Positions 38,285-47,160 of a stretch of DNA of 64,000 nucleotides are shown here, piece by piece. Numbering within the stretch: position 1 is the stretch's first letter; every line of letters begins with the position of its first letter. Both the position numbers and the translations under genes were made by a program. Source of the DNA: Williamsia sterculiae (GTDB lineage Bacteria; Actinomycetota; Actinomycetes; Mycobacteriales; Mycobacteriaceae); contig NZ_FTNT01000012.1 in NCBI RefSeq assembly GCF_900156495.1, positions 114,846-178,845 on the forward strand. The letters run 5' to 3'. The notes beneath the pieces were generated by a model. That model was not told the origin of the DNA and did no database searches. It worked only from the letters and a program-made list of their open reading frames with translations.

Positions 38285-38975
38285 TCGCATCGCCGTCGGG
38301 ATCCCTCTTGTTCTTCAGGCTCGCGGCGTAGACGTCCACATACTGCTGACCGCTCAGCCGCATCAGCTCGTACATGATCTCGTCGGTGACGGCTCGTTCG
38401 ATGAAACGGTTACCGCTCATCCCCTCGTACCGCGAGAAGTCCAGGGGCTTGCCGATGCGCACCACCACGCGGGTGGGACGGGGCAGCACGGTGCCGGGCG
38501 GGTTGAGCTTGTCGGTATCGATCATCGCCACCGGGATCACCGGCACCCCGGTCTCCAACGCGATCCGCGCCAGACCGGTCTTGCCCTTGTACAGCCGCCC
38601 GTCCGGTGATCGGGTGCCCTCGGGGTACATCCCCATCAGCTCACCCGCCTCGAGTTTGCTGCGCGCGGCGATGAGCGCACCCGCGGCGGCGTCGGCACCC
38701 GAGCGGTCGATGGGGATCTGGCCCGACGCGCTGAAGAACCACCTCTGGAAGGCACCCTTGAGACCGCTGCCGCTGAAGTACTCCGCCTTGGCCAGGAAGT
38801 AGATACGGCGGGGCGCGACGACCGGCAGGTAGAAGCTGTCGACGACGGCGAGGTGGTTGCTGGCCAGGATGGCCGGACCGCGGGTGGGGATGTTCTCGAG
38901 ACCCTCGGCACGCGGGCGGGCCATCAGACGCAGTCCGGGCCCCATCAGCACGTACTTGAACAGCCAGTACCACAT
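38232..38975 (-). CDS. 1-acyl-sn-glycerol-3-phosphate acyltransferase (Rv2182c-like)
   Basis: The 247-residue PlsC-type enzyme acylates lysophosphatidate in phospholipid synthesis. It has the acyltransferase motifs I to IV: NHLAVVDSF (HxxxxD-type: H-L-A-V-V-D), ASGQIPIDRSGADA, MYPEGTRSPDGRLYKGKTG (PEGT), and VIPVAMIDT. The ATG at 38975 gives the same length as I recall for Rv2182c. Its last 53 bases overlap the convergent GT87 gene, an unusually long tail-to-tail overlap for this window. Confidence 0.92.
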   Translation of the reverse strand: MWYWLFKYVLMGPGLRLMARPRAEGLENIPTRGPAILASNHLAVVDSFYLPVVAPRRIYFLAKAEYFSGSGLKGAFQRWFFSASGQIPIDRSGADAAAGALIAARSKLEAGELMGMYPEGTRSPDGRLYKGKTGLARIALETGVPVIPVAMIDTDKLNPPGTVLPRPTRVVVRIGKPLDFSRYEGMSGNRFIERAVTDEIMYELMRLSGQQYVDVYAASLKNKRDPDGDAITKGSAADGPERSEPAA

Positions 38976-39094
38976 CCCGCGACCAACTCCGTTCGGTTCT
39001 TCTGCACGATCACCGATCAAGGTGCTCGCGACCGGATGGCGGCGCCGCGCACATCCGTCGCGTGCGTCCCGACCCCGCCGACTACGACGAGACT

Positions 39095-40123
39095 CTACCC
39101 ACCCAGCTGCGCCGTCGGCACCTGCCGCAGGTCCATGCGGGCGGTCTCGGCCGCCCCGATGATGCCCGCCGATTCTCCGAGTTGGGTGGCACGGATCCGG
39201 GCGAGTCTGCGGTAACCGGTTCCGGTGACCAGCGCGGCATAGTGCTCGCGTGCCTCGTCCAGGTACAGGCCCGACGCCGCGCCCACACCGCCGGCCAGCA
39301 CGATGAGGTCGGGATCGAAGATGTCCCCGATCATCGCCAGTCCCAGACCGAGCCAACGGGCGAAGTCGGCGTAGGCGGCCAATGCGATGGGGTCGCCGTC
39401 GTTGGCGGCCGCGGCGACCCGGCGCCCGGTGACCGAACCGGGGTCGTCGGCGATGTCGCGGGCAAGCTGACTGACCCGGTTGGGGCCGGATCCGTCCATC
39501 GCGCCGTCGACCACCAGCTCGACCACGGTGTCCACCAACGCTGTCCCACTGCAGTACCGCTCCCAGCACCCGAACTTCCCGCACGAGCACGGACGACCGT
39601 TGGGGACGACCAGCAGGTGCCCGACCTCGGGCGCCACTCCGAAGCTGCCCCGGTAGAGGCTCCCGTCCTGGAGGAATCCCGCGCCCAGCCCGGTGCCGAT
39701 GGCCAACACCACGGTGTTGTGCCCGCGGGCGGCCGCTCCGAACCGGTACTCGGCCAGCGCGGCGGCGTTCGCGTCGTGTTCACAGAAGACCGCCATCCCG
39801 ATCCGCTCGGTCATCTCCGCGGCCACCGCGGCGTCGCGCCACGGTAGATGCGGTGCGAACTGCACGATCTGCCGGTCGGGGGTGAGGAAGCCGGCCACGG
39901 CGAGGCCCACCCCGGCGACCGGTCGGCGCGACGCGAGTTCGAACACCACCCGGTCCAGGCACCGCTCCAGCGAACGCACCGTGGTCGGGGTCTGCGCGCG
40001 CACCTGGTCCAGGATGCGTCCCTGCTCATCCACCACGGCCGCGCGGATGCTGGTGCCGCCGATGTCGACCCCGATGGTCAGCGCGCTGTCCGTCGGGTCG
40101 TCGAGGGCGGATCGGTCAGTCAT
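39095..40123 (-). CDS. ROK-family glucokinase-type sugar kinase
   Basis: The 342-residue product has the ROK kinase fold: the phosphate loop IGVDIGGTSIRAAVVDEQG near the N-terminus, the catalytic EHDANAAALAE, VLAIGTGLGAGF, the GHLLVVPNG segment and the zinc motif CSCGKFGCWE. ROK kinases phosphorylate glucose or N-acyl sugars; the E-x-G-H type signature EVGH fits glucokinase, but the substrate is not proven. Its ATG overlaps the stop of the Rv2183c-like gene by 8 bases. In M. tuberculosis nothing lies between Rv2182c and Rv2183c, so this gene is an insertion into an otherwise conserved row. Confidence 0.88.
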   Translation of the reverse strand: MTDRSALDDPTDSALTIGVDIGGTSIRAAVVDEQGRILDQVRAQTPTTVRSLERCLDRVVFELASRRPVAGVGLAVAGFLTPDRQIVQFAPHLPWRDAAVAAEMTERIGMAVFCEHDANAAALAEYRFGAAARGHNTVVLAIGTGLGAGFLQDGSLYRGSFGVAPEVGHLLVVPNGRPCSCGKFGCWERYCSGTALVDTVVELVVDGAMDGSGPNRVSQLARDIADDPGSVTGRRVAAAANDGDPIALAAYADFARWLGLGLAMIGDIFDPDLIVLAGGVGAASGLYLDEAREHYAALVTGTGYRRLARIRATQLGESAGIIGAAETARMDLRQVPTAQLGG

Positions 40124-40523
40124 GGGGAGCCGGCTCGCGTCGGGGGTTGATCTGCACGGTGATCGACTCGAACCCCGTCGGCGGGGGGCTGTCGTCGCCC
40201 GCGCGGGTACGGTGCGCGCGCTCGGCCATCGCCGCGTCCAGCGCGGCCTCGATCGACTCGAGAATCGCGATGAGCTGACCGATGAGCGAGGTGAGCAGGT
40301 CGACGACCTCGCCGATCACCAGGTCCACGGTCAGTCGGCCGGGGATGTCGGTGCGTCCGGGGGGCACGGTGTCGGAGTTCGGGCCCGCGCCGGGCGCACC
40401 GTCGCGTACCAGGATCGACGCGACCTGGTCGATGCGGTCGATCAGTCCGAGGACGGCGCCGCGCAACAGGTCGCCGCGGTCGTCGTCGGCACCGGCACCG
40501 GCGCGCGGGGGATCGTCGTCCAT
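40116..40523 (-). CDS. Conserved hypothetical protein (Rv2183c position)
   Basis: The 135-residue acidic product has a disordered Asp/Ala/Gly-rich N-terminus, a predicted helical hydrophobic middle (LTVDLVIGEVVDLLTSLIGQLIAILESIEAALDAAM) that could be amphipathic, and a polar tail. The ATG at 40523 has GGAGG upstream. It lies between the ArsA-like ATPase gene and the ROK kinase gene, the place of Rv2183c. I do not recognise a domain. Confidence 0.75.
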   Translation of the reverse strand: MDDDPPRAGAGADDDRGDLLRGAVLGLIDRIDQVASILVRDGAPGAGPNSDTVPPGRTDIPGRLTVDLVIGEVVDLLTSLIGQLIAILESIEAALDAAMAERAHRTRAGDDSPPPTGFESITVQINPRREPAPHD

Positions 40524-40554
40524 CGGGCGATCCTCCGTTCTCGATTGCCTGCGG

Positions 40555-41775
40555 TCAGACCCCGCGGACCGGCCACACGGCCGCGTCGGGGCGGAACTCG
40601 ATGCGGAGTTCACCGTCTGAGTAGGTGGCGCCGTCGACGATGCACCGGCGCAGCACAGACGGTAATCGTACTGTGCGCCGCAGTCCGCACACGGTCACCA
40701 ACAGATCGTCGCCCGAGCGACCCAGCGCCAGCCCGTCGGGGTCGGGCAACGGCTGACGCCACCGCATCGCGTACCGGCTCTGCAGGCCGCTGCCACCGAG
40801 CTTGTCGACGTGGGCCGCTGCCGGGCCCACCGGAACGCCGGCGGGCGCCGCGAACCGCGTCTTGAGCTTGCGCAGCGCGGCCACCGTCGCCGGCGGCGTT
40901 GCCAGCGCCGTGACCGCGATCACCGGCACGGGCCCGATCTCGCCCAGCCGTGCCAGCGCCGAACGATGGCCGGGTTCGTCGGTGTCGGCGCGATTGGCGT
41001 ACACCGCCACCGTCGGGATGGTCATCAGATCGAGCACCGCCCGGTACCGCTGCGCCATCCGGACCCCGTGGTCGTCGGGGGTGACCACCAACTGCGCGGC
41101 CATCACATCGGGGTCGGTGCACAACTCGGTCACGTCGGCGCAGTCCCGGTCCAGCGCCTCCACGGCCGCCACCGCCCGGGCGATCCGCGGGTTGTCGTGT
41201 GCGGCGGCCAGGCGGCGATGTCGCGGCCACAACCGCTCCAGATGATCGACCAGCAGCCGCGGAGCGTTGAGCAGGGTGAACACGTCGATGTCGCCCGAGC
41301 AGTCCACGACGACCTTGTCCCAGCGACCCGAGGTGGCCTCGTCACGGATGCGACGCAGCGCCAGCACCTGCTCCACCCCTGGTAACCCCGTCAGCTCCCC
41401 GGGATCCACGGCGGCGACGGATGCGGTGAACGACCCTGCGGCCCGTGGCAGTCCGTGCACGACCTGCCGCCAGACCCCCTCCAGCAGACCCAGCGTGTCC
41501 AATTCCAACAGGTCGGTGTGCTGACTGACCGACACCGGTTCACCGGGGCGGGAGAACACCCCGAAATTCGCCGACTGCTGCCGGAATCGGTCCATCGAGA
41601 CCAGCAGGGTGCGGGTACCCGCCGGACCGCGAGTCGCCAGGCCGGCTGCCGACAGTGCCCCCGAGGTTCGCGCGGACCCACGGCGCACAGCGGCGACCGA
41701 CCCGGCGGCGGCGATGGTCGACACCCCAGCTCCCCCGGGACCGAGGACGAGGTGGATCGGTACCAGATCGATCAG
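40555..41775 (-). CDS. ArsA/GET3-like ATPase homologue with degenerate Walker A (Rv2184c-like)
   Basis: About 406 residues fit the anion-transporting ATPase fold: the N-terminal loop LVLGPGGAGVSTIAAAGS, TRTLLVSMD after it, then WDKVVVDCSGDID and a C-terminal beta domain with VRLPSVLRRC. In a working ArsA/MinD loop the sequence is GKGGxGKST; here both lysines are replaced (GPGGAGVST), so ATP binding is doubtful. There is no ATG, GTG or TTG at the right place: the only near-start codons are CTG at 41775, which overlaps the stop of the upstream gene, and CTG 41766. Translation by coupling from a CTG is therefore proposed. The start is uncertain, the frame is not. Confidence 0.75.
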   Translation of the reverse strand: MIDLVPIHLVLGPGGAGVSTIAAAGSVAAVRRGSARTSGALSAAGLATRGPAGTRTLLVSMDRFRQQSANFGVFSRPGEPVSVSQHTDLLELDTLGLLEGVWRQVVHGLPRAAGSFTASVAAVDPGELTGLPGVEQVLALRRIRDEATSGRWDKVVVDCSGDIDVFTLLNAPRLLVDHLERLWPRHRRLAAAHDNPRIARAVAAVEALDRDCADVTELCTDPDVMAAQLVVTPDDHGVRMAQRYRAVLDLMTIPTVAVYANRADTDEPGHRSALARLGEIGPVPVIAVTALATPPATVAALRKLKTRFAAPAGVPVGPAAAHVDKLGGSGLQSRYAMRWRQPLPDPDGLALGRSGDDLLVTVCGLRRTVRLPSVLRRCIVDGATYSDGELRIEFRPDAAVWPVRGV

Positions 41776-42209
41776 GCTTCGACCCTCTTCTTGAGTTCGT
41801 GCAGCGCGATGTCGGTGATCGCCTTCTCGGCACGACGTTTCAGCGGCGCGATCATCGGCACCACCACGTCGACGGTGAGGGCGTAACTGACCTTCGTGGA
41901 CCCACGCGCCAGTTGCGCGAGCTCGTACCGCCCGTGCTGCGCCTGCTGCAGGTCGCTCTTCATCAGATCCCACTCCACCGCGCGCCCGTCCGGCGACCAG
42001 CTGTACCGCAATTCGTAGGTGTCCCGGAGCACGCCGGCGTCGAGGACGAAACGCACGGTGGTCGCTCGGCCGTCGTCGTCGGTGTCGAGGACCGTCACCT
42101 CGCGCGCCGCGGACACCCACTCCGGGTAGCGCTCGAAGTCGGCGATCACCGCCATCACGGCAGCGGCGTCGGCGTTGACCACGATCGTCTGTTCGGTGGA
42201 GTCCGGCAT
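41772..42209 (-). CDS. SRPBCC (polyketide cyclase/START-like) family protein (Rv2185c-like)
   Basis: The 145-residue product has the SRPBCC fold pattern: an N-terminal strand QTIVVNADAAAVMAVIADFERYPEW, several strands including RFVLDAGVLRDTYELRYSW, and a long C-terminal helix (PLKRRAEKAITDIALHELKKRVEA). Such proteins bind hydrophobic ligands in a central cavity. Its start shares a base with the preceding stop and its end overlaps the ATPase frame, so the four genes form one coupled unit. The ligand is unknown. Confidence 0.87.
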   Translation of the reverse strand: MPDSTEQTIVVNADAAAVMAVIADFERYPEWVSAAREVTVLDTDDDGRATTVRFVLDAGVLRDTYELRYSWSPDGRAVEWDLMKSDLQQAQHGRYELAQLARGSTKVSYALTVDVVVPMIAPLKRRAEKAITDIALHELKKRVEA

Positions 42210-42661
42210 CAGCTACCCATCCGCGTGCTCGTACCGACGTCGCCCGCGGACGTCACGGCCGGGTCGCCGGCGGCGCGCCCGTTCTCCAGGGTGTGCTTGA
42301 CCTCGGAGGCGGCGGCACGACCCGCCACCCGGAACCGCCGGGTCACCTCGGTCAGCCGCGCGACCCGCCGGCGGTGGTCGTCGGGCAGGTTCTCGACGGG
42401 TTCGCCGTGCAGGAACCAGCTCAGCACGAAGCCGTCCAACACGGGCCGCAGCCAGAACTCGGCGGTGCCGGTGACCGCGCCGGACACGGTCCACCGGATT
42501 CCCTGCGGTCCACGGTCCTCGGTCACCTGCAACCGCAGATCCGGCCACCACCGACGCCACCGCGCCGGGTCGGCGACGACGGACGGCGCGAGCACCGGAT
42601 CGGCAGCGACAAACGTCTCGTCGGCCACTTGGATGCTGGTCACCGCATTAGCTTCACACAC
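42209..42661 (-). CDS. SRPBCC-like conserved protein (Rv2186c-like)
   Basis: The 150-residue product, with VAADPVLAPSVVADPARWRRWWPDLRLQV and FWLRPVLDGFVLSWFLHG, resembles Rv2186c and has the feel of an SRPBCC strand pattern. The GTG at 42661 opens the frame; a second GTG at 42643 is equally possible. It is the first gene of the minus-strand unit 42.7-38.2 kb and lies 136 bases from the divergent fadD15. The function is unknown. Confidence 0.72.
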   Translation of the reverse strand: MCEANAVTSIQVADETFVAADPVLAPSVVADPARWRRWWPDLRLQVTEDRGPQGIRWTVSGAVTGTAEFWLRPVLDGFVLSWFLHGEPVENLPDDHRRRVARLTEVTRRFRVAGRAAASEVKHTLENGRAAGDPAVTSAGDVGTSTRMGS

Positions 42662-42797
42662 GCGCCACCGTCGGTGCGAGATCCCCCGGCCTCCGGGACC
42701 CGCCCGAATTCATCCGAATCCCCACACCGGCACACCCCGGCGGACGCACTGACTAGGCTTTGGCTGTCGCCCATAGGCCGAAGGAAGGCAGGCAACG

Positions 42798-44606
42798 GTG
42801 CGCGAATACAGCGTCCCAGCAGAATTCACCCTCGACGAGAAGGCCACGTGTGGCGACATCGTCTTCGACCTCCGCGACGCGGACGCGAAGCAGCCGGTGT
42901 TCCGGCGCAAACGCGGCGACCGGTGGGAGCAGGTGACGGCGGGTGAGATCGCCGATCAGGTGACCGCGGTCGCCAAGGGGCTGATCGCCCAGGGTCTGCA
43001 GCCGGGTGACCGGGTGGGGCTGCTGTGCTCCACCCGGATCGAGTGGCCGATCCTGGATTTCGGCATCTGGGCGGCGGGCGGGGTCACCGTACCCATCTAC
43101 GACTCGTCGTCCTCCGGGCAGGTGGACTGGATCCTCGAGGACTCGGACGCCACCGTGCTCGTGATCGAGAACCAGGCTCACCGCGAGGTCATCGATCAGA
43201 TCTCCGACGGTCTGCGATCGGTGACCAAGGTCTATCAGGTCGACGCCGGTGACGACGGCCAGAACGCGCTGGACGAGCTGACCGCGCAGGGCGCCGACGT
43301 CTCCGACGACGAGGTGACCGGACGTCGACGGAATCAGTCGTCGTCGGATCCGGCGACGTTGATCTACACCTCGGGCACCACCGGACGCCCGAAGGGCGTC
43401 GAGCTGACCCACGCCAACCTCCTCGGGGAGACCGCGGCGGTCAAACAGTCGTCACTGGGCGATTTCATCTCCGACGGTCGCCGGACCCTGATGTTCCTGC
43501 CGATGGCGCATGTCCTGGCCCGCGCGATCACCATCGTCTGTGTGCAGTCGAAGGTGGAGGTCGGGTTCACCAGCGACATCCCGCAGCTCGTTCCCGAGTT
43601 CGGCCGTTTCGCACCCGATTTCATCCTGTCCGTACCCCGGGTGTTCGAGAAGGTCTACAACACGGCGCGGCAGCGCGCGCACGACGACGGCAAGGGCAAG
43701 ATCTTCGACGCCGCGGCCGAGGTGGCCATGGACTACAGCCGCGCGGAGGAGAAGGGTGGCGCGGGACTGCTGCTGCGCGCCAAACACACGCTGTTCGAGA
43801 AACTGGTGTACACGAAGCTACGGGCCGCTCTCGGCGGTCGGTGCGAGCTGGCCATCTCCGGCGGCGCCCCGCTCGCGGAATGGCTCGGCCACTTCTTCCG
43901 CGGTGTCGGGCTGCCCATCTACGAGGGTTACGGCCTCACCGAGACCACTGCGGCCGTCGCGGTGAACACCCCCGCCGAGTATCGGGTGGGCACCGTCGGC
44001 AAACCGTTGCCGGGCAATTCGGCGCGCATCGACGAGGACGGCGAGCTCTGTCTGAAGGGCAACGTGGTGTTCGGCGGGTACTGGCACAACGAGGACGCGA
44101 CCAAAGAGTCGGTCACCGACGGTTGGTTCCACACCGGTGACATCGGCAGCATCGACGAGGACGGCTACCTGCGGATCACCGGGCGCAAGAAGGAGATCAT
44201 CGTGACCGCCGGTGGCAAGAACGTGTCGCCGTCCGGTCTCGAGGACAGCCTGCGCACCAACCCGCTGATCTCCCAGGCCATGGTGGTCGGTGACCAGAAG
44301 CCGTTCATCGCCGCGTTGATCACCATCGACCCCGACGGTTTCGACGACTGGAAGAGCAACCACGGCAAGGACTCGTCGGCCTCGGTGAGCGATTTCGTGG
44401 ACGACGAGGACCTGCGCAAGGAGGTCCAGGCCGCGGTGACGGAGGCGAACAAGACCGTCTCGCACGCGGAGTCGATCAAGAAGTTCCGCATCCTGCCCGC
44501 CGACTTCAGCGAGGAGACCGGTGAGATGACCCCGACCATGAAGGTGAAGCGCAACGTGGTCGTCGACAAGTACTCCGACGACATCGAGGCCATCTACGCC
44601 AAGTGA
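42798..44606 (+). CDS. fadD15: Long-chain fatty acid--CoA ligase (FadD15-like)
   Basis: This AMP-forming ligase activates fatty acids to acyl-CoA. The 602-residue product has LIYTSGTTGRPKGVELTHANL (AMP-binding P-loop-like motif), FLPMAHVLARA, YEGYGLTETTAAVAVN, GWFHTGDIGSIDEDGYLRITGRKKEIIVTAGGKN (shown by its core TGD and GRKK elements), and the C-terminal lysine region PTMKVKRN. The GTG at 42798 has GAAGGCAGG upstream. It converges on pimB, and position equals Rv2187. The physiological chain length is unknown. Confidence 0.93.
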   Translation: MREYSVPAEFTLDEKATCGDIVFDLRDADAKQPVFRRKRGDRWEQVTAGEIADQVTAVAKGLIAQGLQPGDRVGLLCSTRIEWPILDFGIWAAGGVTVPIYDSSSSGQVDWILEDSDATVLVIENQAHREVIDQISDGLRSVTKVYQVDAGDDGQNALDELTAQGADVSDDEVTGRRRNQSSSDPATLIYTSGTTGRPKGVELTHANLLGETAAVKQSSLGDFISDGRRTLMFLPMAHVLARAITIVCVQSKVEVGFTSDIPQLVPEFGRFAPDFILSVPRVFEKVYNTARQRAHDDGKGKIFDAAAEVAMDYSRAEEKGGAGLLLRAKHTLFEKLVYTKLRAALGGRCELAISGGAPLAEWLGHFFRGVGLPIYEGYGLTETTAAVAVNTPAEYRVGTVGKPLPGNSARIDEDGELCLKGNVVFGGYWHNEDATKESVTDGWFHTGDIGSIDEDGYLRITGRKKEIIVTAGGKNVSPSGLEDSLRTNPLISQAMVVGDQKPFIAALITIDPDGFDDWKSNHGKDSSASVSDFVDDEDLRKEVQAAVTEANKTVSHAESIKKFRILPADFSEETGEMTPTMKVKRNVVVDKYSDDIEAIYAK

Positions 44607-44633
44607 CCCCAACCGCGAACGACAGGCACACGA

Positions 44634-45752
44634 TCAGAGCAGGCGCGACAACCGGTCGGCCATCTGATCCCATCGCCACGAGGACGTGACCCACTCGCGC
44701 CCGGCCGCACCCATGGCCCGGGCGCGGGCGGGGTCGGCCAGCAGATCCGAGACCGCATCGGCGACCGCCCGCACCGACCGGCCGTCGAGCACCACGCCGG
44801 TCTCGTTCTGCCGCACCGTCTCCGGTGCTCCCCCGGATCGTCCGGCGATGACCGGGACCCCGCAGGCGGATGCCTCGAGGTACACGATGCCGAGACCCTC
44901 GACGTCCAGTCCGCCGCCCCGGGTGCGCGACGGCATGGCGAACACGTCGGCGACGTTGTGATGATCGGCGAGTTCGTGTTGCGGCACCGAGCCGGTGAAC
45001 ATCACCCGGTCGGTCACCCCGGTCCGTGCCGCGAGGTCGCGGAGTCGGTCGCCGTACGGCCCGCCACCGACGATCAGCAGCACCGCGTCGGGTAGGTCGG
45101 CCAGGATCCGCGGCATCGCCCTGATGAGGGTGTCCTGCCCCTTGCGTGGAACCAGCCGGGACAGACACAGTACGACCGGCGCGTCGCCGATCCCATACCT
45201 GGCCCGGAGTCGTTGCCTCGCAATCGGGTCGGGTGCGAAACGATCGCTGTCCACCCCGGGTGGCAGATGGTCGAGCGCGGCGGCGGCCCCGAACGCGGTG
45301 GCGAAGCGCCCACGGGTGTAGCGGCTGACGTAGGTGATCACGTCGGTGTGACGGCCGATGTGACCGAGGACCTGCCGCGCCACCGGCAGCATCGACCACC
45401 CCACCTCGTGCCCGTGCGTGCTGGCGATGACGCGTTGCGCTCCCGCGCGGCGCAGCGTCGGCGCGAGCAGGGCCAAGGGTGCGGCGGCCCCGAACCACAC
45501 CGTCTCGATGTCGCGGTCGCGGACCAGTCGGGCGGCCCGGCGTGCCACCCCTGGCCCGGGCAGCATCAGGCTTGTCGGGTGGCGGATCACCTCGAATGGT
45601 TGCGCCCGGTCGAAGTCCTCGTGGCCGCGCCAACGGGGTGCGTACACGGTGACCCGATCGGCGGGCAGCCGGGTGACGAGGTCGTGCAGGTAGGACTGGA
45701 TCCCTCCGGGGCGCGGCGGAAAGTCGTTCGTCACCAACAGGGTTCGCCGCAT
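44634..45752 (-). CDS. pimB: GDP-mannose-dependent alpha-(1->6)-phosphatidylinositol monomannoside mannosyltransferase PimB
   Basis: PimB (PimB') adds the second mannose to phosphatidylinositol monomannoside, on the cytoplasmic side, in the pathway to PIM, LM and LAM. The 372-residue GT4 protein has TNDFPPRPGGIQSYLHDL at the N-terminus, STHGHEVGWSMLP, the nucleotide-sugar loop LCLSRLVPRKGQDTLI, and the E-x7-E motif around VEGLGIVYLEASACGVPVIAG. The ATG at 45752 gives MRRTLLVTNDFPPR. TACGGT ends 6 bases before it, so the message may be leaderless. Position equals Rv2188c. Confidence 0.93.
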   Translation of the reverse strand: MRRTLLVTNDFPPRPGGIQSYLHDLVTRLPADRVTVYAPRWRGHEDFDRAQPFEVIRHPTSLMLPGPGVARRAARLVRDRDIETVWFGAAAPLALLAPTLRRAGAQRVIASTHGHEVGWSMLPVARQVLGHIGRHTDVITYVSRYTRGRFATAFGAAAALDHLPPGVDSDRFAPDPIARQRLRARYGIGDAPVVLCLSRLVPRKGQDTLIRAMPRILADLPDAVLLIVGGGPYGDRLRDLAARTGVTDRVMFTGSVPQHELADHHNVADVFAMPSRTRGGGLDVEGLGIVYLEASACGVPVIAGRSGGAPETVRQNETGVVLDGRSVRAVADAVSDLLADPARARAMGAAGREWVTSSWRWDQMADRLSRLL

Positions 45753-45784
45753 GTGCCCACCGTAGTGCACGGTGGACCCACCGG

Positions 45785-47149
45785 TCAGCGTACGGCCTGT
45801 TGGCGTAACCAGCCCTGCCACCCGGCGATCAGGTCGGCCCGAGACGATCCCAGCACCGACCGCATGGACGCGTCCTGCTGGGCGTCGGTGGCCGGCCCGG
45901 CGGCTGCGGCGATGTAGAAGAGCTTGAGCCGTGGGTCACCGAAACGCTCGCTCAGATAGGCCATCATCGACCACGCAGTCTGATAGCTGAGCTGCGCGGT
46001 GGCGCCGTCGACGCCGAAGGCGTTGTCGGCGGGGAGGTTCGCGGGCACTCGCCCGGACACGACCTCGGCGACCAGGTCAGGTGCCGCGTCGGCCAATCGG
46101 CGGTACGAGCCCTTGCGACCCACGTATTCGGCCAGCCCCTCGGTCACCCAGAGCGGTGCTCCGGTGGCCGTCTGAGCACGCGCCGCGACGTGGGTCAATT
46201 CGTGGCGGAGCACCACGTCGAGTGCCCCACCCGGGAGAGCCTGTTCCGCCTGCGGGGTGAAGACCACTCGCTGCCCCACCGCCGTGCGACCATCCAGCTT
46301 CTGGAAGACGGTGGCCGCGGCGGCGGCCTCGGTCTGTGACCCCGACGACGCGGTCAGACCGTCGAACGCGGCGGCGGTGTCGGTGGCGACCAGTGCGGCA
46401 CGACGCGGCCAACTGTCACCCCAGAAGGCGGTCACCGCCGAGACCGCCGACGGCACCGCGGCGGCCAGTCGCTGCGCAAGGAGCGCGCTTCCCGGATAGG
46501 AGACGACCACCGACCGCCCGCCCAGGGTGGCGACCGTCTGCGCGGAGGCACCCGCCTCGTCCCACAGTTGTGGGGTCACCGTCGCATCACCGAGCACGGT
46601 TCCGGAGTCGCCGACGATCTTCCAGTCGTCACCCTGGCGAGCCAGTACCATCGGCGTCTTCAGCGTCACCTGTGGTTCGTCGACACCGGGCAATGCGTAC
46701 GTCAGCTGCACCGGGGCCACCCAGACGTCGCTGGCACCCTCGTTGTCCAGTGTCGTCTGCAACTCGGCCGGGACCTGCAGGTCCACGTGGTTGGTGGTGT
46801 CGACGTGGTACCGGAACGTGGGAAGCCGCAACCCGCTCACCGACCCGGTCTCGGTACGGATCTTGTCCCGGTAGGCGGGCTGCGCCGCGCCGTCGATCAC
46901 TTCCTGTGCGGCGTTCACGTCTCCGGCGTTCTCCGCGGACGACAACCGGTCCAACGTCGCCGAGACCGCCGACGAACGTTGGTCGAGGTAGGCGTTGGTG
47001 GTCGACGCGGCCGCCGGGGACGGGGCGGGGTGCGCCGACGGACCGCCGCATCCGGCCAGGACCGCGACAGCGGCGACCGACAGCGACAACACCCGCAACC
47101 GGGTACCGGCCGACGCACGCACCGGGACACGACGGGCGCGAGCGGACAC
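45785..47149 (-). CDS. Lipoprotein with HExxH metallopeptidase domain
   Basis: The 454-residue product has a lipoprotein signal peptide with LAGC (lipidated Cys about residue 34), a central NTF2-like or beta-rich domain, and a C-terminal gluzincin signature: RHELTHVAARAQ (HExxH) followed about 20 residues later by VTEGLAEYVG, giving the third zinc ligand Glu. It resembles the peptidase-MA-like family. It occupies the Rv2189c place but is longer than I recall for that gene. Substrate and essentiality are unknown. The start is GTG 47149. Confidence 0.8.
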   Translation of the reverse strand: MSARARRVPVRASAGTRLRVLSLSVAAVAVLAGCGGPSAHPAPSPAAASTTNAYLDQRSSAVSATLDRLSSAENAGDVNAAQEVIDGAAQPAYRDKIRTETGSVSGLRLPTFRYHVDTTNHVDLQVPAELQTTLDNEGASDVWVAPVQLTYALPGVDEPQVTLKTPMVLARQGDDWKIVGDSGTVLGDATVTPQLWDEAGASAQTVATLGGRSVVVSYPGSALLAQRLAAAVPSAVSAVTAFWGDSWPRRAALVATDTAAAFDGLTASSGSQTEAAAAATVFQKLDGRTAVGQRVVFTPQAEQALPGGALDVVLRHELTHVAARAQTATGAPLWVTEGLAEYVGRKGSYRRLADAAPDLVAEVVSGRVPANLPADNAFGVDGATAQLSYQTAWSMMAYLSERFGDPRLKLFYIAAAAGPATDAQQDASMRSVLGSSRADLIAGWQGWLRQQAVR

Positions 47150-47160
47150 TGCGGGCGCGA

